Below are positions 47,650 to 58,685 of a DNA stretch of 64,000 nucleotides, piece by piece. Within the stretch, counting starts at the first letter, position 1. Each line of letters begins with the position of its first letter. A program made the translations under genes and the position numbers. The stretch is from Icerya purchasi (lineage: Eukaryota; Arthropoda; Insecta; Hemiptera; Monophlebidae), in contig CM077115.1 in assembly GCA_039619475.1 (NCBI GenBank), positions 64,300,864-64,364,863 on the forward strand, in the 5' to 3' direction. A model generated the notes under the pieces. It was not told the origin of the DNA. It made no database searches and worked only from the letters and a program-made list of their open reading frames with translations.

Positions 47650-49290
47650 GTACAACTACTGCATGAGAAGACATCAGAAATTATGTGACTGCGAACGTTC
47701 AGGGAAATTCGAAATAAATACGGCATGAGTAAAACAGGGCTGCGTTCTTGCACCAACGCTTTTTAATTTTTACACTTGCGGAATCCGATATAGAGATAGC
47801 GTTTCGATACGATGGTGATCTGTACAACCTCGCGAAATATAAAGCAAAGCGCGCGGTCGAATCGTTTAAGCCTCCAATACGCTGATGATTGCGTAATTGC
47901 AAGCGACAGAGCGGAGGAACTGCAAGACATGTTAGTAAACTTGGCAGAAACGTACTCGAACTTCGGACTTGTCTCTATAGCTGGAACTCGTATCCGAGTA
48001 GCCCCAGATGCACATGTATTAAGATGTGCATCTTGCAGTGCGTGTGATTATCGGAAGTGTAGTTGCACGCCTACACCTACGCCCGCTAGGAAACCGTCAC
48101 CTAAATCAATGGTACACACTTAAGTGAGACGATTAAGGTAGGAACGCAAGCTAGCTTTCGTGCTGCCGACAACGTGAGAAAGGTACCAATGGCGAGGCGA
48201 ACCAAGACGACTGGCCTTTACTCACGTTGATGCGATTGTTCGCCGGCTGAATATTTCTATACGACGCCAGCGCACTCGCACGACTACATTCGGAACTGAC
48301 TATAGTCGCTTGTTATCGCGCTACAGATGCAGACCAAATGTGTCTATACTGCTGTGTACGAAACTAGCGCCGCATATTTTTGTCATCGCCCGGTATCGAA
48401 CCCGAAACCTTCAGATCGGAAGTCAAGCGCTCTAGTCACTAGGCTAAACGCGACGACTCTCGAACTTCGGACTTGTAATAAATAGAAAAAGAAAGACAGA
48501 AGTCATTCAAGTTAATACTGAAATGGTCGATCTCAAACAGAATTAATAATCAGTAGTTGATACATTCAAATACTTCGAAGTGTTGTCAGTAAGGATATGA
48601 CTCTCGAGCTTGAAATTTCTGCGCGAATAATGAATATTAATGCCGCATATAACACAGGTTTTCGCGAAAAGTTTTTAACAATAACGACTTGTCTTTGTCA
48701 ACCAAGATGGCCGCATACCAAGCAATGCTGATTCCAATAATGCTATATGGAAGCGAGACATGACCGGATAATCAGAAAACAAGAAAAACGACTGTAAACG
48801 TTGCACTTAAACATGCAAGGATGGACTTTCAAACAAATATATACTAAATACGGTATCATCTGCATCAATAGGGCAATTTTTAGCTGAAAAACGAACTAAA
48901 TGGATAGGGCACGTGATCCGTATGAATCAGGATCGCGTACCAAAAAGGATAATGTATGGCGTACTAAAAAACGGAAAGAGGCCTCTAGGTCGCCCTCGAT
49001 TGCGTTACATAGACGTTGTTGCTGACGAATAAAAAAAAGCCGGGGAATTATACCAACAAATCGCAGCTGGGAAAACTTGGCCTTAGATCGTAGGGAATGG
49101 ATTCGGATGGTCCAAAAAGTAAAGGAAGGGCGTAAATATACCAGAAAAAAAAGAAGGATACAGCAGAAAACAACGGCTAACGATGCTACACAACAAAAAA
49201 TTCTCAGATGTTCTTTATGCAGCTTCACAACATCTCACAAAATAGGACTTATATTCCATAACAGACATAAGCACAAATAGAGACGGCAGC
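47650..49290 (+). mobile_element. CR1/RTE-like LINE 3' half, split by SINE-A
   Basis: Plus strand, decayed. RT part: a VKQGCVLAPTLF-like block (47735-47765, one frame), GDLYNLAKYKAKRAVESF, LQYADDCVIASDRAEELQDM with the catalytic YADD (about 47880), and LAETYSNFGL. After the SINE the line continues at 48476 with VINRKRKTEVIQVN. Further on is the C-terminus RTKWIGHVIRMNQDRVPKRI, NGKRPLGRPRLRYIDVV, and finally a C2H2 zinc finger (CSLCSFTTSHKIGLIFHNRH, 49213-49280). This layout is typical of a widespread animal LINE group with a terminal finger; clade not certain. Confidence 0.8.
47973..48458 (-). mobile_element. SINE-A copy 2 with 18-bp target duplication
   Basis: 486-bp insertion exactly bounded by CTCGAACTTCGGACTTGT at 47955-47972 and 48459-48476, inside the LINE RT. 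On the minus strand it begins AGTCGTCGCGTTTAGCCTAG (box A), then ACTAGAGCGCTTGACTTCCG and box B, TTCGGGTTCGATACC. The central part shares long blocks with 43205-43560. The remaining third, unlike copy 1, is GC-richer and ends GTTCCAGCTATAGAG without poly(A). Head-derived transcription by Pol III is expected from the two boxes. Confidence 0.85.
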
Positions 49291-49559
49291 TAAACTCGGC
49301 CACGAGAGTATGCTAGATGATGATGATGATATACATATGTATGAATAATTTTTATTTAATGATATCTTATATGGTATTTTGTTTTCTTTTCTAATTTTTG
49401 AAAAAATCCGTGCGTATCCTATGAATGTTTTAAACTGATCAAGTATGAATTATGAATATTTTATAATTGAGAAGAAAAAGTGTATAAAACACAGGCAACA
49501 ATTTAACAAAAAAACAACAACTATTACTTCGTTGAGTTTTGACAGTTTTCTGCTGTTAC
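49291..49559. other. Unassigned AT-rich DNA
   Basis: Short spacer with a GATGAT microsatellite (49317-49330). Confidence 0.5.
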
Positions 49560-50650
49560 TTTTTTTTTTTTTTTTAAATTTAAGAAGGGGTACTAAACCA
49601 CTCGCTGCATGTAACTACTTAGGTTATCGCAGTGAGTGGACCCACGTTTAAAACAGACTCCTTAGCTCGCTAGCCTGAACGAAAGTCATAAGATTGTTCA
49701 AAGCAGTAGGGGTATTTGAGAGGATGTCTTCAATCGATGTGATCTGGCCTCGCCGTAACCCATTTAGACGTGTGCATTTCAGCAAGATATGCGAAACTGA
49801 CGGGTATTCATCGGTAGAACAAAGTGGGCAGGTACTTGGCTTTGGGGCTTGTTTGAGGATATAGTCGTGGGAAAAGGACGTATGTCCCGTTCTCAGGCGA
49901 TTGATTGCCGAAAACACTTTGCGTTCTGTTCCGACTGGAGGCCACCATGGCTCCGTCGTAGGCTTCAGTTCCCTGAGGAAGGTCGACTGAGACATCCAGT
50001 CATGATTCCACTGTGCGAAGACCGTATCTGACAGGAAACCTCTCAGAGATAATGGACCAAAAGCAAATAACGGCATTGGGCACATCATGAATGACCGAGC
50101 GACCAGGTCAACCCGCTCATTACCCGGAACACCGGCATGACTGGGGACCTATAAAAAAACAACTCGGCATCCCCTTCGGCTCAGCTGGTATAAGATAGCC
50201 AGAACTTCTAGGACCATTGGTGATTCCGGGTGATCTGACTGCAAAGCACGTATGGACTGCAAGGAATCAGTCACCAGTAAGATTCCGAGCGGTTGGGATC
50301 TCAGTTCTAAGTATGCCTGAAGACAAAACAACACAGCATACATTTCGGCTTCCGCAATGGATACAACGTTGTTCAACCGCATGCCCTCTGCGATTCCGTC
50401 TATTTCGAAAGCGCATGCCGCTGGGGCAGCCTTGGACTCATTAGCTTTGGATCCATCAGTGTATGCTTTCGAGAACGTGGTATATTTATTAATAATATTT
50501 AGTGCCCTGTGCCCTCGCAGCGCCGGTGGGTGATTATTATCAGTAAGAGTTGTGATAGCTTCTACCTGAAAAGAAGCCCAGGGTGGGGGTAATTTTGAAA
50601 AGTCCGTTCTGGGTGTTAAGTTGGGCTTTATGTTATTTTGCAACAAGATT
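49560..50650 (-). mobile_element. LINE-2 3' third with poly(A) tail
   Basis: Minus-strand, 5'-truncated. RNase H in one frame: AYTDGSKANESKAAPAACAF, SIAEAEMYAVLFCLQAYL and LLVTDSLQSIRAL (50149-50600). Then comes the WVPSHAGVPGNERVDLVARS block, where the Trp codon is TAG (50149-50151). The frame stays open to the end: INRLRTGHTSFSHDYIL, CPLCSTDEYPSVSHILLKC (49648-50088). A UTR and a poly(A) tail follow (T run 49560-49575). Apart from this one nonsense codon the 3' third is intact, so it is one of the youngest LINE-2 copies here. Confidence 0.85.
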
Positions 50651-51085
50651 GCATTGACTTCAGAAACAGCTTTACAAACAATAATCACTCGTCTAAGAAT
50701 TGGGCACACTAATATAACACACAAATACCTAATGGAAAAAATACCAGCCCAGATATGCACATTCTGTTCGAGACAACAAGCATCAATCTCATACTGGTTC
50801 CTGGAATGTACACAGCTGGACCAACAAAGACTGCAGTGTAAAATCCCGGTCACACTCCATGAATGCCTGAACGACTCGGATGGAATAAATAAAGCAATCG
50901 TGTTCCTAAAATCTATTGAAATATTAAAGATAAAATGTTAATATGAATTTGTATTTAAGTGTATAAGTAATTTTGTTGCTAATTTCATATTTCTATTGTA
51001 AAATAATAATAATATAATTATGTATAGCGGTCGCTAATAACCTAGCTGTTGAAGCGACCTAAATTTAATATAAATAAAAAAAAAA
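50650..51085 (+). mobile_element. Divergent LINE-2 3' end, head to head
   Basis: Plus-strand open frame to 50941 with ITRLRIGHTNITHKYLMEKI, then CTFCSRQQASISYWFLEC, the same C-terminal zinc-like domain as the opposing copy but clearly different in sequence. The UTR ends CTAGCTGTTGAAGCGACC and an A-rich tail follows (51078-51110). It starts where the minus-strand LINE-2 starts, so the two share a boundary at about 50650. Confidence 0.78.
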
Positions 51086-53379
51086 ATTTAAAAAAATTTA
51101 AAAAAATTTATGGATGTGAGCGAAGCTTTCTTCCTATTGGATTAATAAAGTATCGCGTTGAATAAATGATATACACTGGTGGGTATTACTGAATTTTGAA
51201 ATTTTTCTTTCTCCATTACGTTTCTTCACCCTTTCTTAATATCCTATTGACAGCTTTTACATCTTTTTTTTTTTTTTTTTTACTGGTGATGAGCAAACTA
51301 ATTTGTGCTTACTGATAAAAATTCGCCATCTTTTATAATTAAAAATTTATTTTTGTAATTGCAGCAATTAACTCGACAATAAGGTGGTGTACAACAACCC
51401 CCGTCGTATATAAACTGAAGTAATTTCTTCAGTCTCTCTGTAACGCTCGATGAAAATAATAGTTTTTCAGACTATTAATGAAAGTGACACGTTCCAAACT
51501 AGAGTCTCCACAGTTAAAGGAGGAAAAATTGGAAAAAGGTCGGAAAAGAGAAAATCGAAAAAAGGGCAAGGGCGATCTGAATTCTATCAACTGCTGAACG
51601 CAAGAGTTCTGCATAATTTAATTAGGTATCCGATGTAACGGTTGCTTTCAAAAATCGTGTTTTCTTTTTCTCGTCAATAGCGACTGTTTAAACGGAATTT
51701 CGAAAAATTTGGCCAATTTTCATAAAGAAGGAAACTTTTATATCTCCGTCGTATTATTACTCGAAAATATGACGATGAGTTTAACGAAAAATAATGCAAC
51801 GAACAATAATAATACTCTGGTTTATAAAAAAACAGCAACCGAAACCAGTCGTTGTAAGTTGCTCTTTTGCGAAAGTGTCTCTAATTTCTTCGTTAAAGTT
51901 TGCCGTTTTATTGCGAGACAACGATGCTTTTTGCCTTCGATGAAAATTCTCTTTTTTCCACGAAATCCATCTCTTGCAAATGGTGCTCTGGATATTACTC
52001 TCCGAAATACGAATTACTATCCGTTACGTAACGTTCGGCGCAGAGCGTATTCGTAGAATTTTATATTCCAGACATTATTCTCATCGATACATTACTAGTA
52101 GCCTTCCAAAATACTATATAGCTGCGCCCGAAAAAGTGGTATCCGCGCGACAATGTTGTTGTTATCGGTAGAGTTTTTCGAAATCCTTTAAATGTCTTTT
52201 TCCAGTATTATCTCTTTTCTTTTTTCTTGGGGGGGGGGGGGCGGAAAAACGCTACCGTAATATCTTTTCGATATAATGCAATTACAGAAGATGACGCTTA
52301 CTTATCAACGTAGTTTTTGATTATTCAGCAAAACTGTTTCCCGAAGTATAATAGGTTTTTTAACCCAGAACGAAATATTTTTCGTGGATTGAAAAATTTA
52401 TGAAGGCGTCTGAGGAAAAATTTATAATAACGCCATTTCGTTCTGTATTCTTTTTTTTTTTTCGAATTCGAAGACGAACGTGTATCGTCAACAATCTCGT
52501 AGATACTCCTTTAGTATAAGTAAATTTTTTCGACACAATGAACTTTATATCGAGTTTTACATTTCTCGAGCGAGTAAATTTTTTGGCTTGAAATTTTTAG
52601 GCTATTTTTGTAAATTCGCATTTGGAAGACACGGGTAAGAAGATAGTCTGAGTAGATTTAATAAACAATCGGCTTAAATCGTCGAGAAATTTTAAATCAA
52701 AAATCTAAATTTTACGCTGACGACACAATCAAGAATTTTACGCAGGAGCGACTAAAACGAGAACAGCTTCGTTTAAAGCGAATCTAGTACTTTTTGTATT
52801 TGTTCATCAGTCCCGTCCGCTGATTGAAATAATCCATATAATAGACGGAGTCACTTAAAGCCACTTTCTTTTTACATATATATATATATGTGAAATTATA
52901 TTATTATTCGTTATAGACTTCGGCGAGCACCGATGGGATACTCAAAAATATCACACCCAACCCCAATCTTTTTCGAATATTGTAATATAAGTTAAAAAAA
53001 TATTTTTCGAAGGAGCGATTGAAAATAATTTAAAATTTTTCAATCGCTTCAATAATGTAAAAAATCAAATAAGAAAACACTTCGAATAGATTAAATTATA
53101 TACTACTTTGTAAATTTATAATGATACCGAACATAATTTATTTATAGTATTTACATTGAAATGTCGAAAATTAAAAGATTTACAATATTTATAGGATTAT
53201 TTCAAAGAATCATAACCGTTAAAATGATAAAAGCATACGAAAGAACGAGTTAGTCTGCATTAATGGTTAACAACAGACACTCGTATAAACATAGAAATGC
53301 GTAAACATGTTAATTCAGTGCGTTCTTTCATTTCCAACGGGGCAGATTTTTGGGCACATTTTCAGATCATAATATTGCT
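51086..53379. other. AT-rich DNA without recognised genes
   Basis: Begins with AAATTT-type low complexity (51078-51110). T run at 51267-51282, G run at 52230-52241, TA microsatellite at 52878-52890. Open frames at 51450-52171 show no motif. Confidence 0.5.
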
Positions 53380-53830
53380 CTTCTCTCCTTAAATGTCTCA
53401 TTCCAAATTATGACTTAATTCTTATTCTCTTCATTTTCTAGTCGGTCCGCTTTTACCTCTCCATTGAGTTTTATCTCTCCTTAACACCGTTCATTCTAGG
53501 CAATCTTTTAAATTCTCTCCAATCTCGTCTATTTGTCGTCTTCGTATTAATAATAGCCTCCTTCTTGCATCATTTTCTCGGTTTTCGTATTTACTCCGCT
53601 TTGTTCTCTTTTTTCCTTGTGCCCCTCTGATATTATGTTTTATTTGAATGCCTTCTCTGCTAAATAATCGTCTTTCTATTTTCTCTATTAAAACTCGATA
53701 TCCCTATATTGATGCTTCTTGCATTCGCTCGTTTACTTCTGCATTCTTGCCCATGAATTATTTTTATCTTCTTTTCATAATTGAGAATTTAAATTTATTT
53801 TCTCCTTCTTTCCATTTCTCGGGCTAATTG
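53380..53830 (+). mobile_element. LINE-I C-terminal scrap
   Basis: Plus strand contains PISSICRLRINNSLLLASFS, matching the AIISLIRLRINHSLLPSSRF block of LINE-I, with pyrimidine-rich flanks that follow the C-terminal domain in damaged frames. No tail identified. Confidence 0.6.
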
Positions 53831-54668
53831 ACAAAGGATTGAATTTCTTACAGCATCGCTGAGTTTGCTCGTCTTAAGGAGCTAGAGAAGAAAATGTAAA
53901 CGAATCTCATGCTGAACATGTTTGCAGCGGTATGGAAATTTAAAATGAACTATCAAGCTTTATTTCGGCGCGTCCCGTATTAAATCGAGTGCTTGATAAC
54001 GCTTTAACGAACAGAGAAAAAAAAATCTTTGCACATTAATTCTTCGTCATATTCAGTTTCGAAAGATGAATGGATCTCGAAATATCGGAATTCGTTTAGA
54101 AGGGAATGGATAAATTACACAGTATTGCCACCACCACCATCGTAAATAACACTGTGTCGATCTGTTGTTTAACACACCGTTGATACATCACGTCAATGGG
54201 CATAGTTGGAAGATAAAGTGAAGAAAATGAGAGGGAAAACAAAGTTTGTAAAGTCATTTATAAACGCAATCTTGTGCAAATGTATATTATGTAAATCCTC
54301 AGTTACATGATTGATGAAGAATGTTTACAAAATGGTACACAATGCACATATACGAAGTAAATTTTTTTAATGGCCCGATATTAGTAGAAAAATGTCTGTT
54401 TCGGCATATAACGGACCCCGTTATTACTAATTACTTACGATACGTTTTAGAGGCTTCAGTTTTTTTTTTTTTTGAAAATTTTTATTGCCGCATTAAAATT
54501 AATTCACCCGTCGGAAAGAATTCCGAAACGAAACTAAAACTAATTCTTCCAGACATGTGAAATTAATGCGATAACAAATTTCCACTGAAAATAAAACAAT
54601 GTGCAATTCCCATTAAAATGAGAAATTTGATCAGGATACTGTATAAAAGATTTTCCTATTATAAGCTC
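53831..54668. other. Unassigned DNA upstream of the full LINE-I
   Basis: No gene recognised. AAGCTC at 54663-54668 is repeated at 60762-60767 after the poly(A) of the LINE and may be its target duplication. Confidence 0.45.
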
Positions 54669-54917
54669 GAGTAATTGTTCGTTATCAGTGATAAAAGTCG
54701 TGTTCTATTGTGTTCGGATTTTATCTCCACCAGAGCGGTGAGTTCGTTCCATTTATTACTCGTAACTCTTGTTGCGGGATTTTCGACTTATTTTCGTTCG
54801 CTCGTAATTTCAGATTCGTGTGTATTCTTCCGTCTATTTTTTTTTTTTTTTTCCTCGCGTGTTTATTTTATTTACTTTCAATTGTTCTTTTCCGATCACC
54901 TTTTCGCTTGAGCGTAA
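54669..54917 (+). promoter_or_regulatory. LINE-I 5' UTR with internal promoter motif
   Basis: If the element starts after the AAGCTC repeat, AGTCGTG lies at +28 to +34 (54696-54702). The Drosophila I factor has an AGTCGTG downstream element at about the same distance, used by its internal Pol II promoter. The start point is inferred from the short flanking repeat. A T run lies at 54838-54852. Confidence 0.5.
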
Positions 54918-56129
54918 ATGAGCGTTTCCAAAGGGGGCCGCTCCGCGGCCTCCCCCAATAAACTTTCAAACAATCATTTATCGCTTAACGTAATGGATAT
55001 AGATCCTTCAACTAAGCGAAAGCCCTCTAGTCCTTTAACCCCTCCTCCGTCTTCATCTACTAAGGAATTACGCCTGACACAACCGGATACTTCTATCTCC
55101 GATATTCCTTTAAGTAATAATAACAACACATCCAGTACCACTAACCAAAATAGTAACAATACTAGTATCACTAATAATACCGCTATCAACTGCAGTAATG
55201 ATAATAACAATTTCAATAAAAATAATAACAGCATTAACAATAATAATTCCAACACTGAAACCACCACTGAGGCCATCTTCCCTTCCAACCATCCCGGTCC
55301 TTTCACAGTTTTTGTCGAAAATTGTACCTCCGACGAGAATATTGGCAACCTTCACCCGCTAGCTTTGGCTAAGCTCATTAGCAAAGTCTCCACTTCTTTT
55401 ACTGACATCAAATCCCAAGGTAGGGGACGCATTTCGGTCTTCTTCCCCAATGCTTCTTCCGCTAACTCCTTTCTCAACAACTCCTCTTATTTCACCGCCA
55501 ACAAAATCAAGGCCTTTATTCCTCTTAATACCTTATATAGAATCGGTGTTATTACCGGAGTTCATCCCTCCTTTTCAGTCGAAGATATCAAAGAAGGGCT
55601 TGAATTTCCAAACTCTGTTATCTCTATTCGACGCATTTTCCGTTCCTCCGAGGGTTCCAAAGTACCCACCAAAAGTGTAGAGTTAAAATTCCACAAATCT
55701 TCCCTTCCCGAATATATTTCCGTCTTCAAACTTCGCTTCCCGGTCTCTCCAAGTATTCGCTCTCCCACGCAATGTGCAAAATGTTTTCTTTTTGGGCATA
55801 TTGCACGACATTGCAGGAGTTCTCACTCGATCTGTTCCCATTGTTCTTCCCAGCACCTCTTCTCCGAATGTGATAGTTTCCAGGAGCCTCCTCTCTGTCG
55901 CAACTGCAAAGGTTGTCACAGTTCGTCCGATCGTCGCTGTCCTGAATGGCAAAGACAGAAGGACATCAAAAAAATCATGGCCTTTGAAAACATATCCTTC
56001 CATGAAGCCTCCAAATTAAAAGCTTCCAGCATAGTCTCTCAAGCGTTTTCCTATGCTAACCGAGCCGCCGCTCCTGTTCCCTCTCTAAGCACTTCCTACC
56101 CTTCCACGCAAAGTAACGCCTCTTCCTAG
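54918..56129 (+). CDS. LINE-I ORF1, nucleic acid-binding protein
   Basis: 403 codons from ATG to TAG. Residues 1-60 are basic and Pro/Ser-rich. Residues 60-120 are an Asn/Ser/Thr-rich low-complexity tract from AAT/AAC repeats. Residues 125-270 have the look of an RRM-like domain (TVFVENC, ISVFFPNASSANSFLN). Residues 286-345 hold three zinc knuckles: CAKCFLFGHIARHC, CSHCSSQHLFSEC and CRNCKGCHSSSDRRC. The protein should coat LINE RNA and form the ribonucleoprotein. The stop is probably premature: the +1 frame continues open from about 56115 to a TAA at 56464, adding some 115 Pro/Ser-rich codons, so the ancestral ORF1 was about 515 codons. Confidence 0.85.
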   Translation: MSVSKGGRSAASPNKLSNNHLSLNVMDIDPSTKRKPSSPLTPPPSSSTKELRLTQPDTSISDIPLSNNNNTSSTTNQNSNNTSITNNTAINCSNDNNNFNKNNNSINNNNSNTETTTEAIFPSNHPGPFTVFVENCTSDENIGNLHPLALAKLISKVSTSFTDIKSQGRGRISVFFPNASSANSFLNNSSYFTANKIKAFIPLNTLYRIGVITGVHPSFSVEDIKEGLEFPNSVISIRRIFRSSEGSKVPTKSVELKFHKSSLPEYISVFKLRFPVSPSIRSPTQCAKCFLFGHIARHCRSSHSICSHCSSQHLFSECDSFQEPPLCRNCKGCHSSSDRRCPEWQRQKDIKKIMAFENISFHEASKLKASSIVSQAFSYANRAAAPVPSLSTSYPSTQSNASS

Positions 56130-56466
56130 CCCAAAGTCCCCTACTTTTCATAAATCTCCCAAGTCCAAGTCGCATCCCAAACCCCTTCCCCACTTTCCTC
56201 CTATCCCTTCTCTGTATTCCCCTGCGCCATTAGCCGGATGGGCTCTGAATAGAGTTGGATCCTCTTCCTTCAACTCGTCTCCAGCTGAAAGTCATCTCCC
56301 TCTTGTTCAAAATAGTGCTCCTATCCACCACATCGATACCTCTTCTAATATTTGTAATTTATCCACTGCCATCATCCAACTCCTTTCATCTTTCAACATA
56401 GCCGCCTCCCCTTCATTCGGGGACAACCTTTCATCTTTCCTAGCCAATAATGTTCAGTTCAACTAA

Positions 56467-56949
56467 CTTTTCTTCTATTCTCCATTTTTTATATTTCCTA
56501 CATCTTAGTCGTTCTTCCATCTCCTGCCACATCAGATCAATTGCAAAGTTGAAACCTACTTACATGAGAAACTCCACCACTAGGCTACGATACATTACTG
56601 CCGCAATAGGAAGCCTACAAACTTGCATTAAACCAAGTTCGTGCAGGCATTCCTCAGATTTAAAAATGATCCTTCCATCAAATCTTCTATACACTACGTA
56701 CACTGTAGGAAGTCTACAAACTTGCATAAATCCAAGTTCGTGCAGACATTCTTCAGAACTATCACTGATGCTTCCAACAGTAAAAAGCTATTTTCATAAG
56801 AGGCCATGTCATATTTTGAATAGGCCTCCCTTCTGCTCCTCTACTTTGGAAGTGAGCCTATGCGGCACTTCCTTTAAGGCATTTTACTCCCTCTTTATAT
56901 CCTACTTTACTGCTCTCGTCTTTCCTTTCCCTTTTGTCATTATCCTACT
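56467..56949 (+). other. LINE-I inter-ORF spacer with tandem duplication
   Basis: 483 bp between the ancestral ORF1 stop and the ORF2 start. It contains a direct tandem duplication with a 99-bp period: units begin TAGGAAGCCTACAAACTTGC (56607) and TAGGAAGTCTACAAACTTGC (56706). Open frames across it are not conserved with other copies. Confidence 0.6.
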
Positions 56950-58685
56950 ATGTCGCAGCTTCCGTCCTTAAACATTATGCAATGGAATTGTCGTAGCCTA
57001 CGAGCTAACAAACAAGCTTTAGAGGGTCTACTTGACCGCTATAACATTCATGTCGCTTTGCTGTCTGAAACGTGGCTGAAATCATCCTCCTCCATCCATT
57101 TCAGAGGTTTTTCCATAGTTCGAGCTGATCGTGTGGACGAGTATGGTGGAGCTGCCATCCTAATCAGGAGCGACTTATCATACCAATCGCACACTATCCC
57201 TTTCCTTCCACCTCCCTATCCTAACTCCCCCAATATGATCCATATTTCTCTTCTAAATCTGTCCCTAAAGCCTATCCATATCGCTTGTGTCTACAACCCT
57301 CCCACCTCTAGTCTCTTCAATATTCCGCTTTCCTCATTCCTTACAACCCTATCAGAACCATACGTCATTGGTGGAGATTGGAACGCTCATTCTCCCCTTT
57401 GGGGCTGCACTCGTTACAACTCCAACGGCTCTGTGCTGGAAGACTTTATCCTGAATCATAACCTCTTCCTCCTCAACGATCATTCTCCCACCTACTTTAA
57501 AAACGCTTTCTCCTCAAGTTCGGTGGACCTCTCCTTTACCTCTCCCGATATAGCTCCTAAATGCTCCTGGAGAACACTTGATGGCACTTTTGGTAGTGAC
57601 CGTGTTCCCATTCTCCTATCCCTTAATGACGTCTCTCCTCCTACCCAATCCAAGCCTCTCCATTCCTCTCGATGGATTCTTTCCAAAACTGATTGGACCA
57701 AATTTCGTTCATTGATGGACGATTCTCTCCCTCATATCCTGGCGAATTCTGATCCTATAGCCCAATACAACTTGTTCACTCAATCCCTTCATTCGTCCCT
57801 TTCTTCATCCTCTCCGCTTGTTCCCAATAATCATCACCGAAAAGCGCCCTCTGCCTCCTCACTCTGGTGGAACGAAGAGTGTAAACAGGCTTTCAAACAA
57901 AGTACTGTTACATTCAAATCATTTCGTTCGCGGTCCTCAATGTCCAACTTTCTTGCTCACAAAGAAGCCAATGCGAGGGCTCGCTTTGTTCTTAAAGCGG
58001 CTAAGAGAAATTCTTGGAAACAATTTTGTTCCGCTTTTTCTAAAGACACGCCCTTTTCGCAGATTTGGAAGATGGCTAAGGCTTTTACTTCTCCCCTTTC
58101 CAAGCGCCCGGTACATCCCTCTCCCGCACTGCAACATCTCCTTTCCTTTCTAGATTCTATCGCGCTCGCCTACGCTCCTTCTCTTGAGGAAATCTCGCTT
58201 CCTGTTCTTACACCCAACTCAGAGTCTCACTTCTTATCTCTTCCTTTCCGTTATGATGAGCTACTATCTATCCTTAATAAATCCTCCAACTCCTCACCAG
58301 GTTTAGATGGTATATCTTTCCTTATACTTAAAAACCTCTCCACGCTTTCTTTGCATTTTCTTCTGAATATCTTTAACTCCTTCCTACTCTCCGGATCTAC
58401 ACCTAAATCCTGGAATGACTTTGTTATCATCCCTATACCTAAAAAAAATCAATCTACGTTCCGTCCTATTTCTTTAGCCTCCTGTCTTCGTAAACTGTTT
58501 GAAGGTATGGTGAACAAGCGACTCGTCTGGTGGCTGGAACACAATGATCTAATTCCTTACAATATGTTTGGCTTTCGCCCGGGGTTGGGCCCGGTCGACT
58601 GCATCAGTCTTTTCCTATCAGACGTCTACAAAGCTTTCATAGAAAGAAAATTCACTGTTGCTACATTTGTTGACGTCTCCTCTGC
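56950..58685 (+). pseudogene. LINE-I ORF2, first part: endonuclease and RT start
   Basis: Opens with ATG 8 codons before the endonuclease. APE-type endonuclease: Asn13 (MQWNCRS), Glu40 (LLSETWL), Asp143 and Asn145 (GGDWNAH), Asp in SVDLSFTSPD (about 191), then SDR at 216-218 where related enzymes have SDH. The linker carries SLWWNEECKQAF and LAHKEANARARFVLKAAKR. RT begins with SSPGLDGISFLILKNL, IIPIPKK, RPISLASCLRKLFEGMVNKR and NMFGFRPGLGPVDCISLF, and breaks in FVDVSSA, where one extra base shifts the frame (about 58680-58685). The enzyme would nick target DNA and prime reverse transcription; this copy is doubly disabled. Confidence 0.9.

Noticed and set aside
48385..48458. Second tRNA-like sequence on the minus strand
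   Set aside because: Head of the SINE-A insertion bounded by an 18-bp duplication.
49560..51085. 5' inversion by twin priming of a single LINE
   Set aside because: Both arms contain the same C-terminal domain with clearly different sequences, so they come from two elements.
54974..55348. Leu-rich minus-strand open frame resembling a membrane protein
   Set aside because: Antisense shadow of the Asn/Thr-rich tract of LINE-I ORF1; the hydrophobicity follows from AAT/AAC repeats.
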